Of a stretch of DNA of 5,326 bases, positions 4,964-5,326 are shown piece after piece (position 1 is the first letter of the stretch; the number at the start of each line of letters is the position of its first letter). Under the pieces are notes generated by a model. It searched no databases. It was not told the DNA's origin and worked only from the letters and a program-made list of their open reading frames with translations. A program made the position numbers and the translations under genes. Source of the stretch: Gammaproteobacteria bacterium (GTDB lineage: Bacteria > Pseudomonadota > Gammaproteobacteria > UBA9214); assembly GCA_003454335.1 (NCBI GenBank), contig DMKK01000119.1, forward strand, positions 2,704 through 8,029, in the 5' to 3' direction.

Positions 4964-5326
4964 GTGCCACAAACACCTAAAACATTTCAGGGCCTGATTC
5001 TTGCGCTGCAGGACTACTGGAGCCGGCAGGGCTGCGCCTTGCTACAACCCTATGATATGGAGGTCGGTGCCGGTACCTTTCACCCGGCCACCTTCCTGCG
5101 CGCCATTGGTCCGGAGCCCTGGCGTGCAGCCTATGTGCAACCCTCGCGCCGTCCGACCGACGGCCGCTATGGAGAAAACCCCAACCGCTTGCAACATTAC
5201 TACCAGTTCCAGGTGGTACTGAAACCCTCGCCCCTGGACATACAGGAACTGTACCTCGGCTCTCTGATCAATCTCGGCATCGATCCCCTGGTACACGACA
5301 TACGCTTTGTCGAGGACAACTGGGAA
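4964..5326 (+). CDS. glyQ: Glycyl-tRNA synthetase alpha subunit (N-terminal part, cut by window edge)
   Basis: Catalytic alpha chain of the bacterial alpha2-beta2 glycyl-tRNA synthetase, which charges tRNA-Gly in the cytoplasm. The 121 codons present cover roughly the first 40 percent of a protein of about 300 residues and are unmistakable: TFQGLILALQDYW (7-19), QGCALLQPYDMEVGAGTFHP (22-41), VQPSRRPTDGRYGENPNR (58-75), LQHYYQFQVV (76-85) and HDIRFVEDNWE (111-121). These include class II motif regions nearly identical to E. coli GlyQ. The start is GTG at 4964: an in-frame TGA at 4952 bounds the frame, and no ATG precedes the conserved block. The ribosome binding site is weak (AAGTGA-like at 4949-4954). 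glyS would be expected downstream, outside the window. Confidence 0.97.
   Translation, partial: MPQTPKTFQGLILALQDYWSRQGCALLQPYDMEVGAGTFHPATFLRAIGPEPWRAAYVQPSRRPTDGRYGENPNRLQHYYQFQVVLKPSPLDIQELYLGSLINLGIDPLVHDIRFVEDNWE

Noticed and set aside
4784..4972. 62-codon minus-strand frame upstream of the 188-residue gene
   Set aside because: It overlaps the glyQ start and fills the divergent promoter region. There is no ribosome binding site or family resemblance I can support.
4951..4980. GTG at 4951 as the glyQ start
   Set aside because: That frame ends at a TAA at 4978-4980 and is not the glyQ frame. The GlyQ frame is bounded by TGA at 4952, leaving GTG 4964.

Overview
The window looks like chromosomal DNA of a gammaproteobacterium. 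The glutamine synthetase is type I of the adenylylated enterobacterial kind and aligns residue for residue with E. coli GlnA at every landmark I could index. The right edge carries a separate alpha subunit of the heterotetrameric glycyl-tRNA synthetase. The glnA promoter has the classic NtrC plus sigma-54 layout. I see no insertion sequences, CRISPR arrays, tRNA or rRNA genes. The genus cannot be fixed; a sulfur-metabolising lineage would fit the sulfur-carrier gene, but that is only a guess.

Layout, left to right. Positions 1-1334 (-) hold glnA, cut by the left edge about 25 codons before its expected end. Positions 1335-1564 are its control region: ribosome binding site, a leader hairpin, a -24/-12 promoter at 1435-1450, and two NtrC-like sites centred 30 bp apart. 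The farther site begins 3 bp after the stop codon of the upstream gene. Positions 1565-4002 (-) hold a tightly packed three-gene unit. It is transcribed in the order PP-loop ATPase with a C-terminal NFACT-R-like region (2959-4002), TusA-type sulfur carrier (2726-2962, 4-bp overlap), and CDF cation transporter (1565-2722, 3-bp gap). Upstream on the same strand, after a structured 171-bp gap, is an unrecognised all-helical 188-residue protein (4174-4740). A 223-bp divergent intergenic region then leads to glyQ (4964 to the right edge, +).

How they may work together. The first two genes of the three-gene unit read as a sulfur-relay pair. The TusA-like protein would pass a persulfide to a PP-loop enzyme that has MnmA-like cysteine positions and a probable RNA-binding tail, so the product may be a thiolated RNA base. 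The role of the CDF transporter in this unit is unclear. It carries an extra C-terminal region that resembles a second copy of its own cytoplasmic domain. glnA has its own nitrogen-responsive promoter, but I see no terminator separating it from the upstream unit, so readthrough is possible.
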